Origin: Biomphalaria glabrata
Lineage: Eukaryota; Mollusca; Gastropoda; Planorbidae
Assembly (NCBI RefSeq): GCF_947242115.1
Contig: NC_074725.1
Coordinates: 19,386,398-19,450,397 of the forward strand
Direction of reading: 5' to 3'
DNA length: 64,000 nt
Shown here: positions 11,001 to 21,000 of the stretch, one piece after another
Position numbering within the stretch: position 1 is the stretch's first letter
Layout: the number at the start of each line of letters is the position of its first letter
Made by a program: the position numbers and the translations under genes
The notes under the pieces: model-generated
Databases searched by the model: none
The model's input: the letters and a program-made list of their open reading frames with translations, nothing else
What the model was told of the DNA's origin: nothing

Positions 11001-12672
11001 ATATCAACAGGGACTGATATACCACTTATATGGTGCCTCAAAGAAAAATATTTGATTGATTTAAAAACCATACTGATGCTGGTTTACCTAGGTTTTGTCA
11101 CCAGAAATACTGTAGGGATTTAAAAATCTCCAGCTTACTTGAGCTTACTCTATATATCAGTAACAGGATGGCTTGTCGGCAGCAAAAAGTGTGTTGAAAG
11201 AAAAACAAAGAATTTTATTAGACCATGAGATTAATTGGACCTGTGACTATTCTGCATGTAATGGTCTATAAAAAAAGTAGTAAAGAATCCAGCATAACAA
11301 TTAACTGGCTTGAGATTAGTTTTTTAAGTTAGAGTTGTAAAAAATCCATATTTTCAACCTGCTTTTAGCTACAGATTACATGACAGATAACTTTTTTTTT
11401 ACATTTCAGCCACTTACATATGCATATAATAAGTCAAGACTTTAACAGTTCGTGTTTAAAAACTGTGAAGCATTGGAATTCATTTAACACTGAAAATTTC
11501 GTAGACTCTGCAGGTTGGTTTTAAATGTGTACACATTTTTTTTTTGATGTAACTTAGAATCTTCAACCTGTAATTTAAGTTGGCAGATCTAGTTAATTAT
11601 TTCACATTGTTAGATCCATCATTTAATTTAATCTAGTTTTATCTTTGATACTGTGAGGAAAAATGTTTTTGTATTGTGGTTAGCTAGCATATAATATGCA
11701 CAACACATACAAATCTTGTATAACCTACTACTTTATAGGTGTAACAGACTCAAGTGCATCATTACATTGCAATCCTCCCCAGGACACCAATCCTGAACTT
11801 TTAACTCAGCACCATATATTCATGTTATTATTGTACTTACTCATAATACTTCTTTTGCATTCTAAATTGTATTCTTAATGATTATGAAGTGTTTTTCATT
11901 TTAAATACTATCATCATTTATATATTTTTTTAAAATTTGTATTGGTTCATTCTTTGATTCACCTAAAAAAAAATTCTGTTGACGAGAAGGTCTTTGCAAG
12001 ACCTGACAATTTTGTGAAGTTTTTACTGACTTTTGGGGACTTTCATTGTTGTCAGATGTTAGCTTGTTGAATTTAAGATACAAAGAATTCTGAGATTGAA
12101 AAAGTGTTCTTGTCTGAAGCCCATCTGTTATTTGAATATGATTTTTGTTCCTTATTTAAGGTTTAATACAACCTTAGACAGAGTTTTGTTTGAATGAACT
12201 TTATGGTACAAGAGTTAGATCTTTGTTTCTTGCATTATGAAATTACCAAATACCATAAACCTTTTCATACTCATTTATTTTCTTTTTTTTTAATGTTTTC
12301 AATTTAGAACTAAATTGATCCTATTTTGTTTTTTGAACCAGATCTAATTAAAGAAATTGAAACAAAAGGAAGATTTGAAATTGACCAGGAAGAAATTAGT
12401 TTATTGCTGAAAAAAGACTTATGGTTAGTTACAAGCCTTCTCTTTTCTTTATTAAAATCTACTAGCAAAACATTATACATATCTTTTGTATATTTATTAC
12501 GTATGCAATTTTATCATAAAAGACTTAAGAATTTAGTTATTGTTAACCTAGAAAAAATGGAATATCTTTTTTTTTTCACAGTTGTCATGTATGCAAACAA
12601 AGTTTCTCCACACTCCCAAAGCTCAAAGATCACATTGTTCTCCATGACGTTACCAGAAGAGAAAACAAATAA
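4916..12672 (+). CDS. APTX: Aprataxin, short form without FHA domain (six coding exons)
   Basis: Aprataxin is a nuclear (in some forms mitochondrial) HIT-family hydrolase that removes AMP from 5'-adenylated DNA left by abortive ligation. Coding exons by eye: 4958-5077 (or from the in-frame ATG at 4916), 8269-8387, 10764-10817, 11410-11513, 12342-12423, 12582-12672. Every junction is GT/AG and the phases join, giving 189 codons from 4958 or 203 from 4916. Family landmarks in order: GHWSQAL...[34 protein letters not shown], the catalytic histidine triad HLHMH (residues about 99-103), [14 protein letters not shown], then a C-terminal C2H2 finger C161-x2-C164-x12-H177-x3-H181 and a stop. Human APTX has an FHA domain before this; none is visible here, and a stop precedes 4913 in frame. 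Intron 1 holds LINE and SINE copies and a MITE; intron 2 holds a solo LTR and a SINE. Confidence 0.93.
5150..5400 (-). repeat. tRNA-derived SINE (family 1) abutting a LINE 3' tail
   Basis: On the minus strand from about 5396 there is a tRNA-like head with A-box (tggctgcctggtcgtgaggt) and B-box (ggttcaaatcc). A body follows (catcctgcgggaggtttgga, then ctaggaagtaaact and gaaggaacatccgaaac), ending ttttacaaa near 5225. Bases 5150-5215 on the + strand match the 3' tail of the Jockey/CR1-like LINE (cattggttaatatgcatg, taggacgtaatc), so the two elements meet here. It lies in APTX intron 1. Confidence 0.7.
5530..6735 (+). mobile_element. 5'-truncated Jockey/CR1-like LINE, interrupted by a MITE
   Basis: Degenerate RT sequence reads on the + strand: the block around 5800-5900 (ggtccactactatttttaat; [15 protein letters not shown]-like near 5890), then the C-terminal region after 6400 ([20 protein letters not shown]-like) and the family 3' end (NMHD*-like, taggacgtaatcatc). 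The same family occurs near 26459, 27560, 30850 and 38270. A 250-bp inverted-repeat element splits it at 6142-6391, and about 200-300 bases of LINE are missing at that point. It lies in APTX intron 1. Confidence 0.75.
6142..6391. mobile_element. MITE-like element with CTCTTTCTCTCC terminal inverted repeats
   Basis: The insert begins ctctttctctccgtaatta and ends ttaattaggagagaaagag, giving 12 perfect inverted terminal bases plus imperfect TAATTA. At 250 bp with no coding capacity, it fits a non-autonomous DNA transposon. It sits inside the Jockey/CR1-like LINE. A clean target duplication could not be identified. Confidence 0.6.
6736..7970. other. APTX intron DNA with a possible hAT-like terminus
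   Basis: AT-rich intron sequence. Near 7600-7645 the minus strand reads gtagtgtttctcacacc followed by ttttccagtggagcccc, which resembles a hAT terminal sequence. The other end was not found. The short open frames at 7188-7451 and 7415-7606 have no recognisable similarity. Confidence 0.3.
7975..8112 (+). repeat. tRNA-derived SINE (family 1), partial head
   Basis: A B-box (ggttcaaacccTGCC) is followed by the same body as the copy near 5200-5400: cgtcctgcgggaggtttgga, ctaggaagtaaataatc, ttcaactctgaaaaggaaca, ending acattttacaaac. The A-box half is eroded. It lies about 160 bases before APTX exon two. Confidence 0.7.
8927..9760 (+). mobile_element. Solo LTR (834 bp) in APTX intron 2
   Basis: The unit begins TGTTAC and ends GTAACA, a perfect 6-bp terminal inverted repeat, and is flanked by ATAT on both sides (8923-8926 and 9761-9764), a 4-bp target duplication. 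A TATA-like ctatataagccag lies near 9239-9251, as expected at the end of a U3 region. No internal retrotransposon sequence remains, so it is a solo LTR, probably Ty3/gypsy-type from the 4-bp duplication. It holds a tandem duplication of about 136 bp (separate entry). Confidence 0.75.
8936..9210 (+). repeat. Two tandem copies of about 136 bp inside the solo LTR
   Basis: Blocks starting near 8938 and 9073 share agtgataggtagaggtca / agtgacagatagaggtca, gaccccggcaagat, ctacatgtat-a-caaagacag, gatgtgacg and gtgttattccaga. They precede the TATA-like word, where retroelement LTRs often carry duplicated enhancers. That role is inference. Confidence 0.65.
10190..10325 (-). repeat. tRNA-derived SINE (family 2), minus strand
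   Basis: On the minus strand there is an A-box-like ggtggctaagtggtaaagc and a B-box gggtttgaatctc. A body follows that includes aagatgcccatgaagtccac and ctaataggtgcctgac. Its body differs from the family at 5200/7975, so this is a second SINE family. It lies in APTX intron 2. Confidence 0.65.
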
Positions 12673-12852
12673 TATTAAAAGCTGGAAAAGAGTTATTGAG
12701 AATGCAAATTATTTGCTAGTCTTTTATACTTTGACTACTTTAGGTCACTTCCTGATGGCTGCTTTAAAATCAGTTAAATATAAAAAAGCAATTAACGCAA
12801 CAGAAATGTATATTTTCAGTTATTGTGGAAATTCTGAGTGAATTATGGATAG

Positions 12853-12858
12853 AATAAA
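12853..12858 (+). terminator. Candidate polyadenylation signal of APTX
   Basis: An AATAAA hexamer lies about 180 bases after the APTX stop codon at 12670-12672, a normal distance for a short 3' UTR. No other AATAAA lies closer. Confidence 0.5.
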
Positions 12859-13394
12859 CAGTGAAAGGAAAACTGGCTTATTGTGTTACTGCATGGCTCT
12901 GGATGATTGAAGTCTCGTAGGCTTTGGCTATCCGATTCAGCAGAGACTTCCTAAACTGGTCTAGAAAGTTCAAATTATCCTTTCAGAAAGGGTCTGCCTC
13001 ATTGTCCCAAAAGCTGAAAGTGGCAGTTGTGCTATGGTGGTCATATAATACGTTTAGGAGCAACTCCTTGAGGTGCATGGCCTTTGGTTGCTTGAAACCA
13101 AGAATGAAAGTGACCAAAGAAGAACCCCTCAATAAAATTGTGTGATGGTATCAGCCATTGCAGTACATTGTGACAGTGTCAGGAATAAATCATTCTCAGT
13201 GCTAGGGTTTCATGTGGCCCTTGTTTTTACCTGTTACAGTTATGTTGAATTTGTGTACATGTCGTTTTTTTTGGTGTTTGATTCTTTGGACTTCTTCGTG
13301 TCCACATTAACTTAATCTACAAATTAAAACTCAAATATTTTAATCAAATTAACTCTAGTTGTTTACTTTCTGTATTATTTTTACAAGTTTTGGA

Positions 13395-13545
13395 TGTTCA
13401 TTATTGTTCCTTCAGAGTTGAAGATAAACTACTACCTAGTACAAACCTCCCCCAGTACCACAGAGGATGAAAGTGGGTAGGATATGAACCCAGGACCATT
13501 GAGATAACCTAATGACAGTCTAGAGCACATGACCAGCTAGCCATA
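13395..13545 (-). repeat. tRNA-derived SINE (family 1), diverged
   Basis: The minus strand matches the family-1 SINE: agctagctggtcatgtgct-like head, B-box-like gggttcatatcctacc, then a diverged copy of the body with gtttgtactaggtag and ttcaactctgaaggaaca. It is more diverged than the copy near 5200-5400. Confidence 0.6.
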
Positions 13546-14089
13546 TCTCTGAATTACAATGTAATAGATTCATCAAGCCTATCTAGTGATATGAAACAGA
13601 CAAATTTCAGATTATCATTTTCAACAAGTGACTTGGCATCCCATGGAATTTTCTTTGAGATATATTTAGCCATTCTAGTAAGAGTCACTTATATCTAAAA
13701 GTTATGATGTTATTCTAGTTTAAACAAATTTCAAGGCTTGATCCCCCCCCCCTTGCTTGCCAAATTTGCTTGTGACACTTGTTATGGCCTATGTACTTTT
13801 TTTTACTATTCCAATCCAGTACAGAGAAGAGTAACTGTTCAAAAATGTTTTATTACACTATCGCACAATCATATACAGTACTCTTTAGTGGCATGTTAAA
13901 ATTGTGTGTAATTTTTTTTTTATTTAAAAGCTATGCATTCTTTTCACACTCCCAAAAAAATATATTTTGATTTTTGTGTAATAAAAGAATTATACTTTTT
14001 TGCTTGTTTTTGTTTTACTGTTTTGTTTTTTTCAATACATCATATTTGAAACAGTGATTGGCAATGTAAAATCAGCAATTTGTATCAGT

Positions 14090-14470
14090 TGTTAGACACC
14101 TTATTTATAGTTTAGTTATTTAGCGACGCACCATAGAAGACGCATATTGAACGGGACTAGTGACGTTTGGGATATGTTGGGTTAGAGACCGGAAAATCAG
14201 TTAGCGATATAATCCTCTAGGGTAACGACGTGTTTAGTTGACAGAGACTTTTACTGTGGCCTTTTCTTAGAATAAATATATGTGAAGTTGTTCATCAGCG
14301 TTGACTACATCTCTTTACTTGTTAAAACCGATGTCTTGTTTATTCTGTATTGTTGATCAACTACACTGAATACACCCGAACAATAAAACTCAAACGCTTG
14401 CAGAGTAATTGGTTGAAATCAACAGTCATCTATAGTTGACCTCAAGACAGCCTGAACAAGCAACATCACA
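14090..14470 (+). mobile_element. Solo LTR of the same family as the 15299-23574 element
   Basis: It begins TGTTAGACACC and ends CAACATCACA, closely matching the LTRs of the complete element but with many small differences. It is flanked by CAGT on both sides (14086-14089 and 14471-14474), a 4-bp target duplication independent of that of the complete element. No internal sequence remains. It is an older insertion reduced to a solo LTR. Confidence 0.85.
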
Positions 14471-14754
14471 CAGTCTGCCTTGTGTCAATCATTTAATCCC
14501 CTGCCTTTTAATCTGCCATCACTTAATCACCCATTTGCTTAATCCCCTGGTCACGTAATCCTCTGATCTTTTGATGGAAGCAATTTGAACTATAAACATT
14601 TCAAACTGACAATGTTTCAAATAAAATAATTTCAAATAATTTTCTGTTCATACCAGACAAAACAAAATTGTGACACCAATACAACCATAATCCCTTCAGT
14701 AAATATATGAAATACTCAACATATTAATAATATTAAAAATTGTTTGAATGTGTT

Positions 14755-15130
14755 ATTGAGCAATGTTGTAATAATGAGGCTTGTCCGAAGATTAGTGAGG
14801 AATGCAGTATTTCCCGTGGCTGTGACCTACATATTTAGCCACATCCAGGGCAAGCATAACCAATGCCCGCAGGTGGTCGATTAAGATTTTCTTTTCGCCG
14901 TCTGCGTTTGTCCTCGGCAGCGGATTTTCTTTTGGTCTCAAATGTGTATCCCGCTGCCTTTGTGAGTGACCTCCAGCTGTCTCGATCGTTTTGAGGCCGC
15001 ATGCAACCAGGTGCTCTCTTCTATGTCAGCCAAGGCAAGTTGGCGCCTAAGCTGGTCTTTGAAGCGTTTCCGTGAGGCGCCTCTGTTATGTCGACCAGCT
15101 TTGAGCTCACCAAAATGTTGTACTAAGAAG
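14755..15130 (-). mobile_element. 3' fragment of an RTE-like LINE, minus strand
   Basis: The minus strand from 15130 reads GELKAGRHNRGASRKRFKDQ and LRRQLALADIEESTW. After frame changes it runs to a Cys-rich end resembling GYACPGCGYICRSQ. This is the conserved C-terminal region of RTE-like LINE proteins. The copy is short and broken, and lies between the solo LTR and the complete LTR element. Confidence 0.65.
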
Positions 15131-15182
15131 TAACTAAATACTGAGGAGTAACCTAAAACATTTATTCAACTAGAACGACACA

Positions 15183-15240
15183 TGAACTTATCTTATAGAA
15201 TACAGACGTTACTTCAAAAAAAAAAGATCATTACGTCCTA
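15183..15240 (-). mobile_element. Jockey/CR1-like LINE 3' tail remnant
   Basis: cttatcttatagaatacaga, cgttacttc, an A-run and attacgtcctaa match, on the minus strand, the 3' tail found at 26459 and 30850. Only about 58 bases remain. Confidence 0.55.
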
Positions 15241-15298
15241 AGGACTTACGAAGGAGACTCGGACAGTAGCACACTACATCAATGTTGTGAACACACTC

Positions 15299-15669
15299 TG
15301 TTAGACACCTTATTTATATAGGTTAGTTATTTTAGTTATTTAGCGACGCACCATAGTAGACGCATATTGAACGGGACTAGTGACGTTTGGGATATGTTGG
15401 GTTAGAGACCGGAAAATCAGTTAGCGATAGAACATTCCAGGGTAACGACGTGTTTAGTGACAGAGACTTCTACTGTGGCCCTTTTATCATAATAAATACA
15501 TGTTGAATAGTTCATCAGAGTCGACTACATCTCTTCACTAGTTAAAATCGATGTGCCAGTTCTTGTTTGTATTGTTGTGCAACTACACGTAATACACCCG
15601 GACAATTACACCCAAACGATTGCAGAGTAATTGGTTGACTTCAAGACAGCCTGAACTAGCAACATCACA
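15299..15669 (+). repeat. 5' LTR of the Gmr1-like element
   Basis: 371 bp, TG...CA, with a polyadenylation-like AATAAA at 15491-15496. I see no difference from the 3' LTR at 23204-23574. Confidence 0.92.
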
Positions 15670-18038
15670 GTGGCGACCCCGAACCTCGAAGCCGAACCTC
15701 GAAGCCGAACATCGTACCGGACCTCGAAGCAGAACGTTTACTCAGGTGAGGGTCGTGCACTCGAAGATATAAGATTTCATCGGAGTACGGCTGAACACAG
15801 CAGTATCGCAGGGTGACTTTGTTCTAGATCTACATACAGTCGTCGCCTGTTTGATCGCACGTTCAACGAGCCGTTAACTCAGGGTGACCTTCGTCAGGAC
15901 CGTAATCATCGCAACGTCTGGTCTGCTTAACCAGTATATTATCAAAGCCTGATCTTCATATGCTGAATCGACCTACAACCAGAGAAACCGTTCATTCATA
16001 ACGAGTGAGGGATCGTTAGTGAACCTGTTGGACATATTTTTTCTTCGTCATAGGAGCCACATTGAGTATCAAGTTTTACCTCGTCAGTTTCGAGAAGGAC
16101 AGTTTGCCCGCTGTCAGAAGTATTGTGAGTACTACAAGTTTGGTAGCTAACTAAATCGAAATCGCTCTGTCGTCTTACCCTTGGAGAGATTCTTGTGGAG
16201 CAGTTTGCTCATTGAACCGGTTGCTTGCCACGTTTATAACGGTCACTGTGTTTAACCTTTGGAAGGTTAGTGAAGTAATCTTTATCAGTACTGAACATTG
16301 ATCTATCTAGTATTCGTCGGTCTAGACCATACCTAGACTTGTTAGCAGTGAAGTTGTGGAAACAGCTACATCCACTTAATTTCGTTGAAAACCGTTAGTC
16401 GTATAACGGAACGTCGTCGGAGGTGACCTTGGTCTCACCTAGTCTACATTGGACAGTTTGGTCTAGTGAAGCAGAGTACAACAGCAAACTTCGTCGTACT
16501 ACCAGAGTAGCAGCAGAAGCAGTGAACTATTTTAGAGAACCGTTATTCGTCAGCCCAGATCAAGTCATCGTCGAGAAAGTCGTTATTCGTCAGCCCAGAT
16601 CAAGTCATCGTCAAGAAAGCCGTTATTCGTCAGCCCAGATCAAGTCATCGTCAAGAAATTCGTTATTCGTCAGTCGTCCAGATCAAGTTGCCGTCAAGAG
16701 ACTGTTATTTGTCAGTAGTCGTCTACACAAGTCAAGTCATCGCCAGAAGAACCGTTAACCTATTCGTCAGTAACTGTGTACACAAAGTCGTCGGAACTAC
16801 ACATACGGTCATCAACAGTCGTCGAAGAAACTAGAACATTTTGCTGTGGCATATCAGGACATCTGTGGCATTACGTGGGATACTGGTAGCACCGGAGAAC
16901 AGAGTCAGAACTGGAAGAGAGGCAGTGGAATTTGTTGTGATCTAACATATTCGGGAGTCCGAACAAAGGGATCTTTCTTATCAAAAGCTAAGTGCCATTT
17001 TTCTTATTAGTATATGTTTAGATTGCCCTTAGAAATAGATTTTGTCTAAATTTGGTACGTTAGCCTGAGTAAAATCAGGTGGTGCGCCTTAAAACCCGTC
17101 GGGGTAGAAGACGTAATTTAGATGAAAAGCTATATTATACGTTTAGGATTGTAATTTGTTTTGTTTGTATAAACGTCATATCCGTTGTTGCCTGGTTACT
17201 TCGTGACGTTATCATTGTGTGCCATATTGTCACATCCCAACCCATAGCGATAGTCTCATTTTAATTATTTCATTTGTTTATATTATTTTAAATTATTTAT
17301 TTTTATTAATTTAATTAGATCTGTATTTTTTTTTCACTTAATGATAGAAAGTGCGGGTAGGATTCTTTTACTGTGAATCAGACTAAAATAATTTTAGTTT
17401 GAGCGGTTAAAATCAAATATGATTTTGCCATGAGAATAATGCCGAAACTGGCTATGTAGTCAAACACTATCGTCTGGCTAAATTTAGATCTGCAAATTGT
17501 TGTACATCTCTTTGGTACAATTTAATCATCTAGACTCTAATTTGAAATATTATTAATTGAAAAATGAATGAAGGTAGTACATTCTAGATATATGTATCTT
17601 GTTGAAGATATATTTGACATTGTATACACATATTTGTTTCGTATGGTTAAATAGAACCATAATCTAATCTAGATCTAGACTCTAGACAGTCTTTGAATTT
17701 ACTCTAAACACTTCACTGTGACTTCAGTCATACCAGATTTTAAAATTGATCATAGTTATTCATACTAGATCTAAAAGTCATAGTGCTCTTGATAACTATA
17801 GATCTAAATAGTATTATTATACATACTATAATATACTAGATTTAAATTTGTGTGTAATACTGGACCTAATATACAGATTTGAATATAACCATAATAACTC
17901 AGACTAGATTTACACATTTACTAAATCTATAGATAGAGACATAACACTTAAAACTTGTATAAAAGTGTGTAAAAACTTTTAAAGTATAGCCATAACCAAT
18001 ATAGGCTAAGTAAAAATATATATAAAATATAAAACACA
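15670..18038 (+). other. Long leader of the Gmr1-like element
   Basis: About 2.37 kb lies between the primer-binding site and the gag-pol ATG. The first half is less AT-rich and full of CGTC/TCGTC words, including 40-bp tandem repeats. The second half is AT-rich with TCTAGA words. A 111-codon frame at 16423-16758 is a by-product of the repeat period, not a supported gene. Confidence 0.7.
16541..16700 (+). repeat. 40-bp tandem repeat in the retrotransposon leader
   Basis: Four units start at 16541, 16581, 16621 and 16661 with cgttattcgtcag. The first three share cagcccagatcaagtcatcg; the fourth is diverged, and a weaker fifth follows to about 16750. Confidence 0.85.
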
Positions 18039-21000
18039 ATGGCTACATCATCATATGTGGACCTTAAGGAGGTTAAGGAAACAGCTATGCAGGATGGAAA
18101 GGCCATGGAGTTAAAAGGAAAAGACTTAGCCGCTTATGTACAGCAAGTTGTGAGGGAAGAAATGGAACGTCAAGATAAAATAAGAAGGGAAAAAGAAGAG
18201 ATAGAAAGACAAGAAGAACATCAAAGACAAGAGATAGAGAGGCAAGAAAGGATCAGAAAGGAAGAATATGAAAAGCAAAAAGAAGACCAAGAAAGGCAGA
18301 GAGAGCATGAAGCTAAAATGGAAAAGATGAGATTGGACGCAGCACAAGCCAGAGCCCAAACTGAACAAAGAAATAACACAAATAACTCAAATAATTATAC
18401 CACTCAAAGAGACAACCCTAATTCACAGACATGGCTAAAGAGAAAGATACAAAGTTTTGATGAACAGAAGGATGACATTGGTGATTTCCTGAAAAGATAT
18501 GAGGCAAAAATGTCTACATTTAATATGCCTGAAGAAGAATGGTCTGAAATACTGATAGACTTTGTTCATGGTCAAGCTCTAACAATATGCCAAAATCATG
18601 ACCATCATATTGATGATAGCTATCAGGTTTTAAAAAGAGAGTTATTAAATGCATATGGTCATAATGCTACAACTTTTAGAAAGAAATACTTTGACAATAT
18701 ACCATCATTAGGAATAGAACCCCAAACTACCATTAATATGGAAAAGGATTTTTTCAATAAGTGGGTAAAATTAGAAAAAGTGAATAACTCTTATGAAGGA
18801 TTAAAAAATTTTATTCTAGTGGACAACTTTGTAAATAAATGTGATCCTCAGTTACAATCTTTTATTAGAGAAAGAAACCCAAAAACTATAGATGAAATAA
18901 CAGAAATAATGAGAGTATACAAAAATGCCTATCCAAATAAACCATTTTCTGATAGGGATAAGAGCAAAGTAGATTTAATAGGATACACCAAAGAAAATGT
19001 TGATAGAAGTAGAAATAGAAACAGATCAAATAGTGGAAATAGAAAATATAGTGAAATAACCTGTTTTAAATGTCAAGGAAAAGGTCATATAGCAGCTAAC
19101 TGTAGAAGAGGGAATAGTAGGTCTGGAAGTAGAAATAGATACAATGAACAAAATAACAATAGATATAGGAGTAGAGATAGGAATGACAAGGGAAATTATA
19201 GAAATAGGAGTTACAGTAGGGAATACAAAAATAAAGGTACAGATAGGATATATTTCATGGAAGGAAATAGGAACAATTTTGCAGTGTACCCAGGGTTTGT
19301 AGATAGAATTCCAGTGGAATTAATCAGAGATTCAGGTTGTAACACTTTGGCAGTAAAAACTAAATTTGTCAAACCTCATTGGTATAAAGGGTTTACTAAG
19401 AAAGTAGAATTAGCAGATGGCACTGTAAGGGAATTTAAAGCTATAAGGGTATACATTGAAACTCCATTTTTCACTGGTTATTGTGATGGCATTGCAATAC
19501 CAGAAATGAGATATGATATGTTAGTAGGAAACATAAAAGGAGTTAAAGAATGTTCAAGAAAAGAATTAGAAGACTGGCAAAACAAATACAAAAACATAAG
19601 ACAAAATCATGAAAACATAGAAACACAAAATATAACAAGTATGGTAATAACAAGATCAATGAATAAACAAGATGAGAAACAGGAAAATACAATAAATGTA
19701 ATAAGTAATGATAAAGAAGAAGAAACCAGTAATGTAATACAAATAGAAAATACAGATGTTAAGGAAAGAGAGATAGAAAATGAAACACAAAATAGTCTTG
19801 AAACACAAATATCTCAAAGTGAAAAAGAAACAACACCCACATTTGCATTAGAACAAATGAATGACAATATTATTGGGAAAATTTATTCAAGAATATTAGA
19901 TAAAAACAATAATAATCCAATGGAGAAATTTTGTATAGAGAATAAAATATTATTTAGACAAACAAGTAAGGATAACAAGAAAATAAAACAACTTGTCTTA
20001 CCACAGAAATATTGGAAAGATGTTTTAATCATGACACATGATAATAATTTAGCAGCACATAGGGGAGTAAAGAAATGTTATAGGAATTTGTCAAAACAAG
20101 TATTTTGGCCCAAAATGAAAGCAACAATCAACAAATACATAAACTCATGTGACATATGTCAAAAGAGATCTAACAAAAGCCTAGTGAATAAAGCACCTAT
20201 TCAAGAAATGGATGAACCTACAGCACCATTTCAGAAAGTATCTATTGATTTAATAGGTCCTTTAATTCAAACTGAAAATAATAACAAATACATTTTAACA
20301 GTAATAGACATGTTTAGTAGATACCCAGAGGCAATCCCATTATCAAATACAAGTGCAGAAAATATCATTAATGCCATAACTCAAAAAGTAATTACAAGAC
20401 ATGGTATACCTAAAATTATATTGAGTGATCAGGGATCTCAGTTTAAGTCAGAACAATTTAAGAAATGGACTAAACAATACAATATACAACACATATACTC
20501 TTCGGTTTACCACCCGGAGAGTAACGGTTTATGTGAACGATATGGTGGATCATTAAAAAGATCACTAACAAAAATAATTCAGAATAATCAGAACAAGTGG
20601 GATCATTACATTAACTATGTACTATTTGCTCATAGAAACAACATCCATGAAGCAACACAATTTTCACCATATGAAATAATACATGGAAGAAAACCCAGAG
20701 ATGAATTAGATGTTTTTAAAGAAAATCTAATAGGCAATGAGAATAAATTAAATAATGACAGTGAAACAACAATCACAACAGAATTGAAAGAAATATGGAC
20801 TCAAGCATATAACAACAATAAGAAGTACAAACAAAGTGCTCATGAGAATATAAATAAGAAAAGACAATTGAAAACACTAGAAGTAGGAAACAATGTATTA
20901 ATATTGATAAATGACCTGAAAAATAAAATTGGTAAACAATGGAAAGGTCCATTTAAGGTGATAAAACAAATTAGTGATGTGAATTATCAAATTGAAATAA

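Larger units (their letters stand above)
12673..14085. other. APTX 3' flank, AT-rich, with a SINE remnant
   Basis: After the APTX 3' end there is no supported gene. A frame at 12924-13145 has no recognisable similarity. A C-run lies at 13743-13751. Bases 13395-13545 hold a family-1 SINE (separate entry). Confidence 0.4.

Noticed and set aside
12326-12841. 171-codon open frame
   Set aside because: It reads through an APTX exon, an intron and part of the 3' UTR; only 12342-12423 and 12582-12672 are coding, and the last exon is in a different frame.
12924-13145. 73-codon frame downstream of APTX
   Set aside because: No recognisable similarity on either strand; the minus strand has a suggestive open stretch but also stops, so no gene is called.
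16423-16758. 111-codon frame in the retrotransposon leader
   Set aside because: It follows the 40-bp tandem repeat, whose repetitive peptide has no family similarity; it lies before gag in the leader.
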